A stretch of 39,489 nt of DNA from Actinacidiphila guanduensis (GCF_900103985.1 NZ_FNIE01000025.1:32333-71821); one strand, 5' to 3'; positions 18,191 through 27,470 are shown, counted from the stretch's first letter. Notes: generated from the letters alone by a model not told the origin. Numbers and translations are program-made.

Positions 18191-20012
18191 GCTTGACTCT
18201 GTCGGTGATCTTGGTGTTCCTCGGTGAGGCGGGCATGCTCGGGCTGTTCCGAAGGCTGATGCAGCTACCGAGGTGCCCGTTGTCGCTCCGTTCCCGTTCC
18301 GGTGAGCAAGTCCCGTCTCTGACCGCGCGGGTCGCGCGGGCGAGCAATCCTGGCGGTACGACGGCGATATGGGTACGTGATCGCCTCGACGGGCTGTGGA
18401 ACGATGAAGACTTCGCCGGCTGGTACCCACGTGACGGTCGTCCGGGCCTGTCACCCGCCCAACTGGCCACCGTCTGTGTGCTGCAGTTCTTACTCGGTTT
18501 GTCGGACCGGCAGGCCGCCGAGGCGGTGCGCTGCCGCATCGACTTCAAGTACGCCCTCGCGCTGGAGCTCGATGACCCCGGCTTTCACCACAGTGTGCTG
18601 TCCGACTTCCGGGAGCGCCTGGCCGTGGGCGACCGTGCCGACCGGCTCCTGGACCTCCGCGCTGGCCCGACTCAAGGACGCCGGGCTCGTGCGTGAACGC
18701 ACCACACAGCGCACCGACTCCACCCACGTCCTGGCCGCAGTCCGCGACCTCACCCGGCTGGAACTGGTCACCGAAGCGGTCCGCGCCGCGCTCGAAGAGG
18801 CAGCCCGCACGGCCGGACACCTGCTGGCCGGACTGGTCGACGAGGACTGGGGGCGCCGCTACGGCCGCCCGGTCCGCCTGGGCAAGAACCCCACCCGGCC
18901 CAAGACCCGGATCCTGGCCGCCGGCAGCGACGCCTATCAGCTATTGGAGCGACTCCGTCCAGACGGCTCAGGTTACCGACCCGGCCCGCAAGCCGAAGCC
19001 CTGCGGCAGGTCATGGTGCAGAACTACTACCGCGACCAGGCGGGCCGACTGTGCTGGCGCACTGCCGACGACGGCGGGCTGCCGCCCTCCTCCTCCGCGA
19101 TCGTCTCGCCCTACGACACCACGGCCCGCTACGTCCGCCACGGCCACATCATCCGCTGGAAGGGGTTCGCCGCACACGTCACCGAGACGTGTGACCCCGA
19201 CAGCACCAACGTGATCACGGACGTGGCCACCACCTCGGCCGCCACCAACGACGGCCAGGCCCTGCCCGGCATCCACACCCGCCTCGCGCGTCGCGAGCTG
19301 CTGCCCGGTGAGCACCTGGTCGACGGCGGCTACACCTCCCTTGTCCACCTGGAACGCGCCGCACGCGAACACCAGATCACCGTCAGCGGCCCACTACCGG
19401 GCAACCCCACCAGCCAGCACCGCCGAGGCGAAGGCTTCGACCGGGACGACTTCCACATCGACTTCGACCGCCGGCAGGTCACCTGCCCCCAGGGCCAGAT
19501 CAGCGCGGGCTGGCACGGCCCCTACCCGACCTCCTCACCCACCGCCGCACCCCTGATCGTGGCCCGGTTCACCAAGAGCCAGTGCCGCCCCTGCCCGGCC
19601 CACACCCGCTGCACCACCACCGCCGACAGCGCCCGCACCGTGGGCTTTCCCCCACGAGAACTCCGCGACCTGCAACTCCGCGTCCGAGCGGACCAGCAGA
19701 CACCCGGCTGGAAGGCCCGCTACGCCGTCCGCTCCGGAGTCGAGAGCACCATGAACGAGTTCGTCCATGGACACGGCATGCGCCACTGCCGCTACCGAGG
19801 ACAGCCCAAAGCCCACCTGCAACACGTCCTCACCGCCATCGCCGTGAACATCGAACGACTCAGCAGCGCGTCAGAGGCAGGGAAACCCTCATCACCGAGA
19901 CCGCCGACCGCCTTCCAGACCTTCCTGGACCACAACGAGATCCCCCGGTCGAAGTCCTGGCGAACCCTCGGCACCTGAGCCCAAGCAACCAAGATCACCA
20001 ACAGAGTCAAGC
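18191..20012 (+). mobile_element. IS1182-family insertion sequence (about 1.8 kb)
   Basis: The left end GCTTGACTCTGTCGGTGATC (from 18191) matches the reverse complement of the right end at about 19993-20012 with a single difference, then GGT/GTT variants further in. TCA stands on both sides (18188-18190 and 20013-20015), consistent with a three-base target duplication shared with the adjacent IS5 element. It carries one transposase frame on the plus strand. It is inserted in the oxidoreductase pseudogene. Confidence 0.85.
18279..19978 (+). pseudogene. IS1182-family transposase with one frameshift
   Basis: The first part is read in one frame as LTARVARASNPGGTTAIWVRD, then GLSPAQLATVCVLQFLLGLSDRQAAEAVR and CRIDFKYALALELDDPGF. 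Both blocks belong to the N-terminal DUF772-like domain of IS1182 transposases. After LLDL (about 18657) an extra C moves the reading into the next frame, which continues ALARLKDAGLVRERTTQRTDSTHVLAAVRDL. It includes the catalytic aspartate in TDSTH, HLVDGGYTS with the second aspartate, and the late glutamate in GVESTMNEFVHGHGMRHCRYRG, to the stop at 19976-19978. The true start is uncertain; TTG 18279 is one possibility. One base change would restore a full-length enzyme of usual size (about 560 residues). Confidence 0.85.
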
Positions 20013-21165
20013 TCAGGTATTCGCCCAAAGGAGGCACTTCGTCCGGGCTGCCGACACCGAGAGCGAAGGTGATGAACGGCAGGCCGCGCGAGGCGACCGC
20101 GTTGGGCACGGCGGGTTCCTCGTCCAGTGCACCGCCCAGAGCCCGCAACTCCACCAATGCCAGTGGACAGCCGGAGTCCGCGTTGGTGAACGCGATGAAC
20201 TCGGCGAGCGCGTCCGCGCCGAACTCCCGCAGCCCCAGGCCGCCTTCGACGTACGGCAGCGGCTCGGTCGGGGCGCAGTGGATCTCAGCGAGCTGCTCGT
20301 AGGGCCGCTCGGTAAGCGTGTCGAGGATGGGACGGGCGGCCCCTCTCAGGAGGCGACGAGTTTGGCGCCGTGCTCGGCGGACCCCAGGTGGCTGAAACGC
20401 ACGTGCAAGACAAAGGCCCCACGCAGCGGATCCGGGAGTTGCGGCAGGTCCGGCAGCCGTTGGACGGCAACGGATGTGGCCGACTCCCGTCCGAGGGTTG
20501 CCTGCCAGTCACGCCAGACGCCAAGCACTTGCGCAGAATTTTCGCCGCCGAACCACAGGCCGCCACCCCAGAAGCGGCTGACGGGCAACGCGCCGAACTC
20601 CATCTCGGTGACGACACCGAAGTTCCCCTTGCGGCCCAACATCGCCCAGTACAGGTCCGGGTCGGATTCCGGATTAACCCTGCGCTGCTCGCCGTCGGCA
20701 GTGACGACAATCCATGGCCTGCACGTGGACGGCCGCGTAACCGGCGCTGCGTCCCCGCCACCGAGCATGTACCCGACCACGCCGACGCCCGGCGCCGTGC
20801 GGCGCGAGCCCGTACCGAGCGGCCGCCGACGGCACCTCGCTCCACCGCGCGCCTGCGCCGACCGCGATGGTCCGGGTGGCCGCCCGGACCGACACACCGC
20901 TGAGCCGACAAGTGGTGATGAGCACCGCCTCACCGGCCTCGGGCAGCACCATCTGGTGGCCCTGGTTCTTCACCGCTATGGGCGCTCCCACTCAGCGGCG
21001 AACCGGACCGCAGCGGCAACATCCACCGCGTTCTCAGCCCCGACGGCGAGAACCGGTTGCACGACACGCAGCAGGTTGAAGGCATCACATTCCTGGAAGA
21101 AGCCGGCGTCTCTCGGGAGCAGCACCGGTCCGCGCACCTGCGCACGGAGCTCACTGACACCTTCG
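20013..21165 (-). pseudogene. N-terminal and FAD-binding part of split BBE-type oxidoreductase
   Basis: Read on the minus strand from about 21165, fragments occur in the right order but in shifting frames. They are ELRAQVRGPVLLP, VDVAAAVRFAAEWERP, IAVKNQGHQMVLP, LITTCRLSGVSV, TRTIAVGAGARWSEV, GVGVVGYMLGGG, DPDLYWAMLGRKGNFGVVTEMEF, ALVELRALGGAL and ITFALGVGSPDEVPPLGEY. These are the PCMH-type FAD-binding domain (including the GARW...GLAP and GKGNFGVVT motifs) and the substrate domain of berberine-bridge-like oxidases, often tailoring enzymes in antibiotic clusters. At least four single-base frameshifts (near 20990, 20800, 20750 and 20345) were needed, independent of the IS insertions. The gene was therefore dead in several ways, and the start codon could not be placed. 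Confidence 0.88.
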
Positions 21166-21264
21166 TGTGAACCGCTGGGTACCGGTCGAGTCGGGAAGGT
21201 CGTTCGTGATCACAAATTTCGTGGAAGAGTTTTCCTTGCGGGCCGAGATTGCCCGCGGCGGGTC

Positions 21265-21723
21265 TCAGTGCCCCTGCCTCATGATCGTCTCGGCGATTCG
21301 GCGGGCGTCACTTGACCAAGGCGTCGGCGTCAGCGTGGTCCGGTCGAGGCAGACGATGGCTCGTGTGCCATGTGCGTAAGTAGTGGCGCCGTCAAGGGAG
21401 CAGAACCGGAAACCCGCCGTCGCAGACGTCGTTCCGAGACGGTCGATCCACAGGTGCACGGCATAGGTGCCGACGAGTGTTACAGGAGTTTCGTATGTGA
21501 TAGTGAATGCCTTGATGACGTTGAAACTGTCGCCCTCAAGGCCTGTACGGCCGCCGATACCACGGTCACGCCAGAACGTGAACCACGCGCGTTCGACGAG
21601 CGTCTGGAACCGGCCGTTGTACAGCAATCCCATGGCATCCAGATCGTCGAAGAATATCTCCACAGGAATGAAAATCCCGACATTTCCGGACTGAGGTTCC
21701 GAGGGCAGAGTAGCGGAAGGCAT
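21265..21723 (-). CDS. Hot-dog fold acyl-CoA thioesterase (4HBT type)
   Basis: A 152-residue protein from ATG 21723, with GGGAGA about ten bases upstream. The segment IPVEIFFDDLDAMGLLYNGRFQTLVERAW has the 4-hydroxybenzoyl-CoA thioesterase pattern (F.D.D..G...N..Y...E.A), with the likely catalytic aspartate in FDDLDAMG. The later VIKAFTITYETPVTLVGTYAVHLWIDRLG is the central beta-sheet. It should hydrolyse a thioester of a small or medium acyl group. It lies 48 bp downstream of a LysR gene on the same strand, so they may form an operon, although LysR targets are usually divergent. Confidence 0.85.
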   Translation of the reverse strand: MPSATLPSEPQSGNVGIFIPVEIFFDDLDAMGLLYNGRFQTLVERAWFTFWRDRGIGGRTGLEGDSFNVIKAFTITYETPVTLVGTYAVHLWIDRLGTTSATAGFRFCSLDGATTYAHGTRAIVCLDRTTLTPTPWSSDARRIAETIMRQGH

Positions 21724-21771
21724 GCTTGGTCTCCCAGAAGTAGAGAATAAGGTGAAGGTTTGTCTCTTGTA

Positions 21772-22692
21772 TCACTGTCCGGACCCGGCAGTGTCGGACG
21801 CAAAGCCGTGGAGGACGTCCTGGTTCAAAAATTCCAGAAACGCCGTGAGCACCGGCGACGGAGCCGGCGCGTTACGCCATACGATTGCCTTCGGGTAATT
21901 GACAGGCGGTTGGAGCGGCAGCACGCTCAGTCCCTGGCCATGCGTGAGGGCGCAGTGGTCGCGTGCTGACAAGGAAATACCGACCCCGCTCCCCACGAGT
22001 GCTGTGTGAAGGGCGACATCATTGGTCGCATAGCTCACGACGAGATCGGCTCCTGAATTCCTGAAGGCTCTCTCGATCCATGACCTTGCGCTGCTGTCGG
22101 GGCCATAGGTGATCAGCGGCTTCCCGACGAGTATGTCCAGCGGAATGCTCTTACGAGAGGCAAACGACGAGTCGACTGGAACGACTGCGACGATCTCTTC
22201 CTCGCGCAGCGCAGTGCTCTGGAGCCCTGGAGGCAGCGGCTTCGGCGGCAGGGCAACAACAGCCGTGTCCAGTGTCCCCTGGCTCACAAGGTCGATGAGT
22301 GCGGAACTCTGACCGCCTATCAGTCGCACCGTGACGCTCGGGTGAGCGTAGCGGAAGGCGCCGATAAGGGCCGGCAGAGGGGCGTACTCCACCCCCTCGA
22401 CCGCACCCAAAAGCAAGGGGCCGGTAAGCCGTGCCTGCCGGGACTCGAACTCTGACTTCAGCGCCTGCACCGATGCCACCGCGTTGTTCGCCAGCGGCAG
22501 CAGCACCCGCCCGGCCTCCGTGAGCCGTACGCCGTGTGAATTCCGCTCGAAGAGCCGCTCTCCCAATTCATGTTCGAGCAGACCGATACGGTGACTGACA
22601 GCCGACTGGGCGACCTGGAGCCGCGCCGCGGCGCGCGTGAAACTCTCCTCCTCCACCACCGCAACGAAGAAGCAAAGAGTGCGCAACTCCAT
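21772..22692 (-). CDS. LysR-family transcriptional regulator (paralogue 1)
   Basis: A 306-residue LysR protein. ATG 22692 has GAGGAAA seven bases upstream, and the upstream in-frame extension is ignored because homology starts at MELRTLCFFV. The winged helix-turn-helix is in SFTRAAARLQVAQSAVSHRIGLLEHELGERLFER (residues about 17-50). The co-inducer domain follows, with LLLGAVEGVEYAPLPALIGAF and the second-lobe motif SYATNDVALHTALVGSGVGISL. It has the same length as, and roughly 45-50 percent identity by eye to, the LysR protein at 25208-26128. It is likely autoregulated and probably controls the thioesterase gene behind it. The inducer is unknown. Confidence 0.92.
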   Translation of the reverse strand: MELRTLCFFVAVVEEESFTRAAARLQVAQSAVSHRIGLLEHELGERLFERNSHGVRLTEAGRVLLPLANNAVASVQALKSEFESRQARLTGPLLLGAVEGVEYAPLPALIGAFRYAHPSVTVRLIGGQSSALIDLVSQGTLDTAVVALPPKPLPPGLQSTALREEEIVAVVPVDSSFASRKSIPLDILVGKPLITYGPDSSARSWIERAFRNSGADLVVSYATNDVALHTALVGSGVGISLSARDHCALTHGQGLSVLPLQPPVNYPKAIVWRNAPAPSPVLTAFLEFLNQDVLHGFASDTAGSGQ

Positions 22693-23257
22693 CGATGTTT
22701 CCTCGGCTTTTCCTCTGGTCATCGAGTGATATGGATCTGCAGGCAGGGAACCTGCTTCACCGCCGCCGCTGTCCACCCGGGCGCGAGCCCGGCCGAGCGA
22801 AGGCGGTCAGGATGTGCCCGCAACAGCAGAACGCTGGTCAAGGCACAGCGCCACTGATCAGCGCCGCGATGAAAGGAGGCCGGGGACCGCGAGCGGCTTC
22901 GGAACCGGCGGACTCATCGCTTTCGCCTCTGCCGAGGGTGGTTCCGCCGGGTCGCACGGCCGGAGCATCTACGGTCCCCGCTGTGCCGGGCGCGCCGGCC
23001 GAGGCGGGAAGCCCGGCGGAAACCGTCGGTGGAACTGTGTCACCAACAGCACGTGCGATACGGCTGCCGCTCATGTGCACCACATGTGCTCCCCGCCTGA
23101 GCGGAGCGGGGAGCAACGGGGTTTCGCGGCCTACGAGAACACACAGCGAAGGTGCCGGCGGAATGCGCGGTGTCAGCGCCGTGCAGGCCGAAGCGGTCCG
23201 GCGCCCACACGGGGTCACTCGGGCAAATACGGCGAGCATGGCACCCCCCTCCGCAAT
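22693..23257. other. Intergenic between LysR and TetR genes
   Basis: About 565 bp with no supportable gene. A long minus-strand open frame across 22838-23476 overlaps the TetR start and has Ala/Pro/Arg-rich composition typical of a chance frame in GC-rich DNA. The stretch next to 22693 would carry the LysR promoter and autoregulatory site. Confidence 0.45.
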
Positions 23258-23312
23258 GTTGACGGCGTTAACTCGCGGCAGCAGTCTGATCCATCGTGTT
23301 AACGGTGTCAAC
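23258..23312. promoter_or_regulatory. Paired TetR-type operators upstream of the TetR gene
   Basis: GTTGACGGCGTTAAC (23258-23272) and GTTAACGGTGTCAAC (23298-23312) are two 15-bp imperfect palindromes, each close to the reverse complement of the other. Their centres are 40 bp apart, and the second ends 18 bp before the TetR start codon. The first contains a TTGACG that could be a -35 element. Arrangement and position suggest autorepression by the TetR protein. Confidence 0.7.
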
Positions 23313-23330
23313 TCCCGGCAGGATGGAGCT

Positions 23331-23975
23331 ATGAGCTCAAGCGAGAACCGTACGTCGTACCACCACGGGAACCTGGCAAACGCCCTGGAAGAGGCCGGCA
23401 TCGGACTCGCCCGTGCTGGTGGGCCGGATGCTGTCGCACTCCGCGAAGCCGCTCGCCGCGCCGGCGTCTCGGCCACGGCCGCCTACCGGCACTTCGCGGG
23501 CCAACAGGATCTGCTGGAACGGGTCAAGCAACGCGCCCTGGCCATGCTAGCCGACCAGATGCGTGCCGCCTTGGTCAAGGTACCGCAGGTCGGAGAACCG
23601 GGAGACATCGCGATCGCACGCCTCTACGCAGCGTGCTGGGCATACCTCGGCTTCGCCCGTGACGAGCCGGGTTGTTTCGCCACCGCCTTCCGCCGCACCA
23701 AGGCCGAGGCACCACCCGACGACGGCGGAATGGTCGGTGATGACGCGTTCCGGCTTCTGGGCTCGCTCGTCGACGCTCTCGTGGACACGGGGCGCATGGC
23801 GGAGGAGGACCGTCCAGGAGCGGACTTGGCCACCTGGGCCGCGGTCCACGGTGTCGCCGTCCTGCTGCTGGACGGCCCTCTGCGCCACCTGCCCGCTGCC
23901 GCGCAGAACGCCGCGGCCGAACGCACCCTGGACACCATCGTCAACGGTCTTACCAGACGTGGCCGCGCTGTCTGA
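23331..23975 (+). CDS. TetR/AcrR-family repressor
   Basis: A 214-residue protein. ATG 23331 is preferred over far-upstream in-frame codons because GGATGGAG is five bases before it and the family pattern starts here. The N-terminal domain reads YHHGNLANALEEAGIGLARAGG, then ALREAARRAGVSATAAYRHFAGQQDLLERV, a clear TetR helix-turn-helix of the YHHGNLR class. The C-terminal part (YLGFARDEPGCFATAFRR, then TWAAVHGVAVLLLDGPL) matches the TetR_C_33/WHG domain. It is convergent with the quinone oxidoreductase gene (60 bp apart) and preceded by paired palindromes. Likely a redox or electrophile sensor controlling itself and perhaps the reductase. Confidence 0.93.
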   Translation: MSSSENRTSYHHGNLANALEEAGIGLARAGGPDAVALREAARRAGVSATAAYRHFAGQQDLLERVKQRALAMLADQMRAALVKVPQVGEPGDIAIARLYAACWAYLGFARDEPGCFATAFRRTKAEAPPDDGGMVGDDAFRLLGSLVDALVDTGRMAEEDRPGADLATWAAVHGVAVLLLDGPLRHLPAAAQNAAAERTLDTIVNGLTRRGRAV

Positions 23976-24034
23976 CCAGAAGCCGTGCCGCACACCGGCG
24001 AGCACAGCCAGGACGACCGCGTCCGCCGGTGGGA

Positions 24035-25021
24035 TCAGATCACCAGAACAACTTTGCCCACGGCCTGCCCTTCTTCGAGGACCCGATGGGCCCGGGACGC
24101 CTCCGTGACCGGGACGACGGTGTCAATGACAGGACGGATGAGCCCCTGTTCCACCAGGGGCCACACCTCATCCCTGACCGTGCTGACGATGCGTGCCTTT
24201 TGCTCGCTCCCCCGGGCCCGCAGCGTGGTGGCCGACACGCTGCCGCGCCTTGTCATCAGCGCTGCAAGATCGAGGCTGGCCGGTGAGACGGATCCGCCGA
24301 TGATGACAAGCCGGCCGTCCGGCGCCAGGCAGTGGACATTGCGATCAAGATAAGGGGCGCCGACCACGTCGAGGATGACGTCCGCCCCGCGCCCTCCCGT
24401 CGCCGCGAGCACCGCGGCGACGAAGTCCTCCTGGCGGTAGTTGATCGCCTCATCCGCCCCGAGGTCTCTCGCGCGGTCGGTCTTCCGGTGGGTGCCGGCG
24501 GTGGTCAGCACGCCCGCGCCGATCGCCTTTGCCCATTGGATCGCGAACGTGCCGATACCGCTGGTGCCGCCGTGCACGAGGAAGGTCTCACCTGCGCGCA
24601 GGCCGGCTCCCATCCCGACGTTCGACACCACGGTGCAGGCCGCCTCCGGGAGTGCCGCGGCCTCCTCAAAGGTAAGAGTGGCGGGCTTGGGCAGGACCTG
24701 AGCGGCGGGCACGGCGACCTGTTCCGCGTAACCACCGCCGTTCAGCAGCGCGCACACCTCGTCGCCCACAGCCCAGCCGTCAACGCCTTCTCCCAGGGCC
24801 CTCACGACTCCTGCGCACTCCAGACCCAGCAGCGGGGAGTCCCCGGTGGGCACCGGGTAGGCTCCCTGCCGCTGGAGAATATCCGCGTTGTTCACGCCGC
24901 TTGCCCTGACGTCGACGAGAAGTTCTCCCGGCCCCGGTGCGGGCGTGTCAACGGAGGTCCAGTGCATCACCTCGGCAGGCCCCGGAGACGGTACGACGAT
25001 CGCCTTCACTGCGTCACCCAT
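24035..25021 (-). CDS. NAD(P)H quinone oxidoreductase, zinc-independent MDR type
   Basis: A 328-residue medium-chain reductase of the QOR/PIG3 group. It has the GroES-like N-terminal domain (PGPGELLVDVRASGVNNADILQRQG, PLLGLECAGVV, VGDEVCALLNGGGYAEQV) and the Rossmann domain (AALPEAACTVV, FLVHGGTSGIGTFAIQWAKAIG, LGADEAINY, GADVILDVVGAPYLDRN). The NNADILQRQG and HGGTSGIG motifs distinguish this group from zinc alcohol dehydrogenases; no zinc-binding cysteine cluster is present. It should reduce quinones or enones with NADPH. ATG 25021 has AGGA immediately before it, too close to be ideal; a GTG at about 25009 (GTGAAGGCG) is an alternative. It faces the TetR gene tail to tail. Confidence 0.93.
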   Translation of the reverse strand: MGDAVKAIVVPSPGPAEVMHWTSVDTPAPGPGELLVDVRASGVNNADILQRQGAYPVPTGDSPLLGLECAGVVRALGEGVDGWAVGDEVCALLNGGGYAEQVAVPAAQVLPKPATLTFEEAAALPEAACTVVSNVGMGAGLRAGETFLVHGGTSGIGTFAIQWAKAIGAGVLTTAGTHRKTDRARDLGADEAINYRQEDFVAAVLAATGGRGADVILDVVGAPYLDRNVHCLAPDGRLVIIGGSVSPASLDLAALMTRRGSVSATTLRARGSEQKARIVSTVRDEVWPLVEQGLIRPVIDTVVPVTEASRAHRVLEEGQAVGKVVLVI

Positions 25022-25207
25022 TCCTGTTCTCTACGCCGACAACGGACGACGGCACCGGCGAGTCACCCGTCCGTGGTCCGTTCGGCAGCCGCCACGTCCA
25101 GGACGGATTCCAAGCTCCTGAAGTACTGGTTCGTCCATATTTCTTCATATACGGCCGACGGAGCCGACGGACACGCCTGCCGTGCGCTCCGGGCCGTTGG
25201 GTACCGA

Positions 25208-26128
25208 TCACAGTGGACCCCGCGTACGTGAATTCCGCATGACATGAACGTGCGATGTCTCCCGCAGCGCGAGAAACGCGCGAAGTGGCCGTGAGGGGGG
25301 TGGCGCCGTGCGCCACACCAGCGCCTTCTCGAACCTCAAGGGCGGGTCCAGCGGCAGGGCGGTCACTGTCCGGGTCTCCACCAGCGCCTGATGACTGCGC
25401 ACCGCCAACGCCACGCCGATGCCGGCCTCGACCAGGGCCACCTGCAATGCGACATCATTGGTGGCGTAGCGCACCGCCAAGTCGAGGTCCGCGGCCCGGA
25501 ACACCTGGTCGAGCCACGGCCGAATTCCGCTGTCCGGCGCATAGGTGACGAACGTCCTGCCTCCCAGCATTTCGACGGGAACCTTCTCGCGCGCGGCCAA
25601 CGGCGCGTCCGTCCGGACGACTACGACGATTTCGTCCTGCAAAAGCGTCTCGCTGCGAAAGTGGACCGGCAGGGGCCGGGTGGGCAAGGCCACCACCGCG
25701 GCGTCCAGCGAGCCTGCTTCGACCCGGGCAAGCAGGTCGGCGCTCCGCCCGTCCCTGAGGTGAACGGTGACGCCGGGGTACCCGTCATGGAACGCGCCCA
25801 GCATGGCCGGCAACGCGGTGTGTTCTACGCCGTCGACCGTTCCCAGTGCAAGCACACCAGTGAGCAGCGCCGTACGAGAGGCGAACTCGGCGGTCAACTC
25901 CTCCGCCGCGTCAAGCGTTTTGCGGGCGAGTGGCACAAGAGCCCGGCCGGCCTCTGTCAACTGTACGGAACGCGTACTCCGGTCGAAGAGCCGCTCGCCG
26001 AGTTCCCGCTCGAGCGAGCGGATCTGCTGGCTGACGGCCGGTTGAGCAACCAGCAGCCGGTTGGCGGCACGCGTGAAACTCTCCTCCTCCGCCACAGCAA
26101 CGAAGAACCGCAGGCTGCGCAGTTCCAC
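25208..26128 (-). CDS. LysR-family transcriptional regulator (paralogue 2)
   Basis: A 306-residue LysR protein from GTG 26128 with AGGTGA upstream. The helix-turn-helix is SFTRAANRLLVAQPAVSQQIRSLERELGERLFDR, and the effector domain contains LALGTVDGVEHTALPAMLGAF and RYATNDVALQVALVEAGIGVAL. It is a clear paralogue of the regulator at 21772-22692: same length, same spacing of motifs. It is divergent from the MFS gene at 26206 with a 77-bp gap, the classic arrangement for a LysR activator of an exporter. Confidence 0.93.
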   Translation of the reverse strand: MELRSLRFFVAVAEEESFTRAANRLLVAQPAVSQQIRSLERELGERLFDRSTRSVQLTEAGRALVPLARKTLDAAEELTAEFASRTALLTGVLALGTVDGVEHTALPAMLGAFHDGYPGVTVHLRDGRSADLLARVEAGSLDAAVVALPTRPLPVHFRSETLLQDEIVVVVRTDAPLAAREKVPVEMLGGRTFVTYAPDSGIRPWLDQVFRAADLDLAVRYATNDVALQVALVEAGIGVALAVRSHQALVETRTVTALPLDPPLRFEKALVWRTAPPPSRPLRAFLALRETSHVHVMRNSRTRGPL

Positions 26129-26205
26129 GACTCATTCACCTGCCTTATCAGTGCTATCAGAAATCGATCTTTGACTATAGTCCTGCTTATCACCATCCTG
26201 AGTCC
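26129..26205. promoter_or_regulatory. Divergent LysR/MFS promoter region
   Basis: A 77-bp, AT-richer intergenic stretch. It has CTTATCAG near 26143 and CTTATCAC near 26188 as a direct repeat, and a small palindrome GACTATAGTC (26173-26182) between them. LysR sites are typically T-N11-A dyads overlapping such shared promoters. The exact site was not assigned. Confidence 0.45.
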
Positions 26206-27438
26206 ATGACCATTACGAGCACCCGACTCCAGTCCCTGCCCCCGGCCGAAGGCCGCCAACACGTCCAGGCATCCCCCCCGGCGATGTCCGAGGAAGGCCA
26301 CCTCAGCAGCAGGCAGGTGACCTGGATGTCGGTCGCGGCCGGCGTCACTGTCGCCAATGTGTACTTCCTGCAGCCTCTCCTGCGGCCGCTGGCGGCATCG
26401 TTCGGAGTCAGTGGTTCCCGGGCCGGCCTGCTCCCGATGATCACCATGGTGGGCTACGCCCTGGGGCTCCTGGCCGTGGTGCCCGTCCTGGAGCTGACCG
26501 GACTGCGGCGTCTGATGCGATGGCTCACCGTGGGACGCCTGGTCGCACTGCTGCTCGCGGCCACCGCCCTCGACTACGGCGTATTTGCTGCTGCTTCGGT
26601 ACTGCTCGGAGCGACCAGTGTCCTCGCGCAGGTATTGATGCCTGCGGCCGCCGCGCTGTCCGCTCCGGGCACGACCGGACGGACCACGGCCCGTATCACG
26701 GCAGGACTCTTCGGAGGGATCGTCGGCGCGCGGGTGCTGGCCGGTGCGATGGCCGATGTCATGGGCTGGCGAAGCGTCTACCTCTTGGCCCTCGCGCTGA
26801 CGGTGGTGGTGCACTGGGCGCTTCGCGGCCTCCCGGAACCTCCCGCTGCGGGCCGGATGAGCTACCGGTCGCTCCTGGCCTCGCTGGTCCCCCTGCTGCG
26901 GAGTGAGAAAGGACTGCGCCGGGCTGCCACCGCCGCGGCTCTGGGCTTCGCGGCCTTCAACGTCTTCTGGACATCGGTGACCCTCTACGTCACTGGACCG
27001 GCCCATCACTGGAGCACGGCAGCGGCAGGCCTGCTCGGTCTGGTGGGGGTGGTGGGCACCGGGACGGTCCTCGTCGTCGGCCGTCATCTCGACCGTGGGT
27101 GGTACCGTCCGCTCGCGGTGGGCGCCGCAGCCGTCATGGTGCTCGCACTGACCGTGACGGGTTTTGGAGGATCCTCGGCGATTGCCCTCATCGGCGGTGC
27201 GTTGCTGCTCGACTCGGGCGCTCGCGTCAGCAACGTTGCAAACCAGACCCAGGCTCTGCGTCAGCGGCCGGAGGCCCGTGCGCGTCTGAACACCTTGTAC
27301 ATGACGGCGTACTTCGCAGCCGGGTCTGCCGGTTCAGCCGCAGGGGCGCTCCTCTTCGCTCATGCCGGCTGGACAGTCACCTCTTTGGTGGCTTCCGCCC
27401 TGGCCGCGCTCGGTGCCTTGCGAGCGTTGAGTCGTTGA
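26206..27438 (+). CDS. MFS transporter, 12-span efflux type
   Basis: A 410-residue membrane protein from ATG 26206 with about 12 hydrophobic spans and a soluble start of about 35 residues. Recognisable features are VTWMSVAAGVTVANVYFLQPLLRPLA (span 1, with the NVYFLQPLL pattern common in AraJ/YgaY-like exporters), ARITAGLFGGIVGARVLAGAMADVMGWRSVY (motif C-like antiporter segment), and NTLYMTAYFAAGSAGSAAGALLF near the end. It would export a small organic compound by proton antiport. The divergent LysR gene is its likely regulator. It ends before a strong bidirectional terminator. Confidence 0.9.
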   Translation: MTITSTRLQSLPPAEGRQHVQASPPAMSEEGHLSSRQVTWMSVAAGVTVANVYFLQPLLRPLAASFGVSGSRAGLLPMITMVGYALGLLAVVPVLELTGLRRLMRWLTVGRLVALLLAATALDYGVFAAASVLLGATSVLAQVLMPAAAALSAPGTTGRTTARITAGLFGGIVGARVLAGAMADVMGWRSVYLLALALTVVVHWALRGLPEPPAAGRMSYRSLLASLVPLLRSEKGLRRAATAAALGFAAFNVFWTSVTLYVTGPAHHWSTAAAGLLGLVGVVGTGTVLVVGRHLDRGWYRPLAVGAAAVMVLALTVTGFGGSSAIALIGGALLLDSGARVSNVANQTQALRQRPEARARLNTLYMTAYFAAGSAGSAAGALLFAHAGWTVTSLVASALAALGALRALSR

Positions 27439-27470
27439 ACCAGCCCGGTCGCCGGTCCGGAAACCCAGCT

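Noticed and set aside
22695..23330. Long upstream extension of the TetR reading frame
   Set aside because: TetR homology starts at 23331 behind a ribosome site, and the operators lie within the extension.
22838..23476. A 212-codon minus-strand frame in the LysR-TetR gap
   Set aside because: It overlaps the TetR start and its operators, and its composition is Ala/Pro/Arg-rich with no domain.
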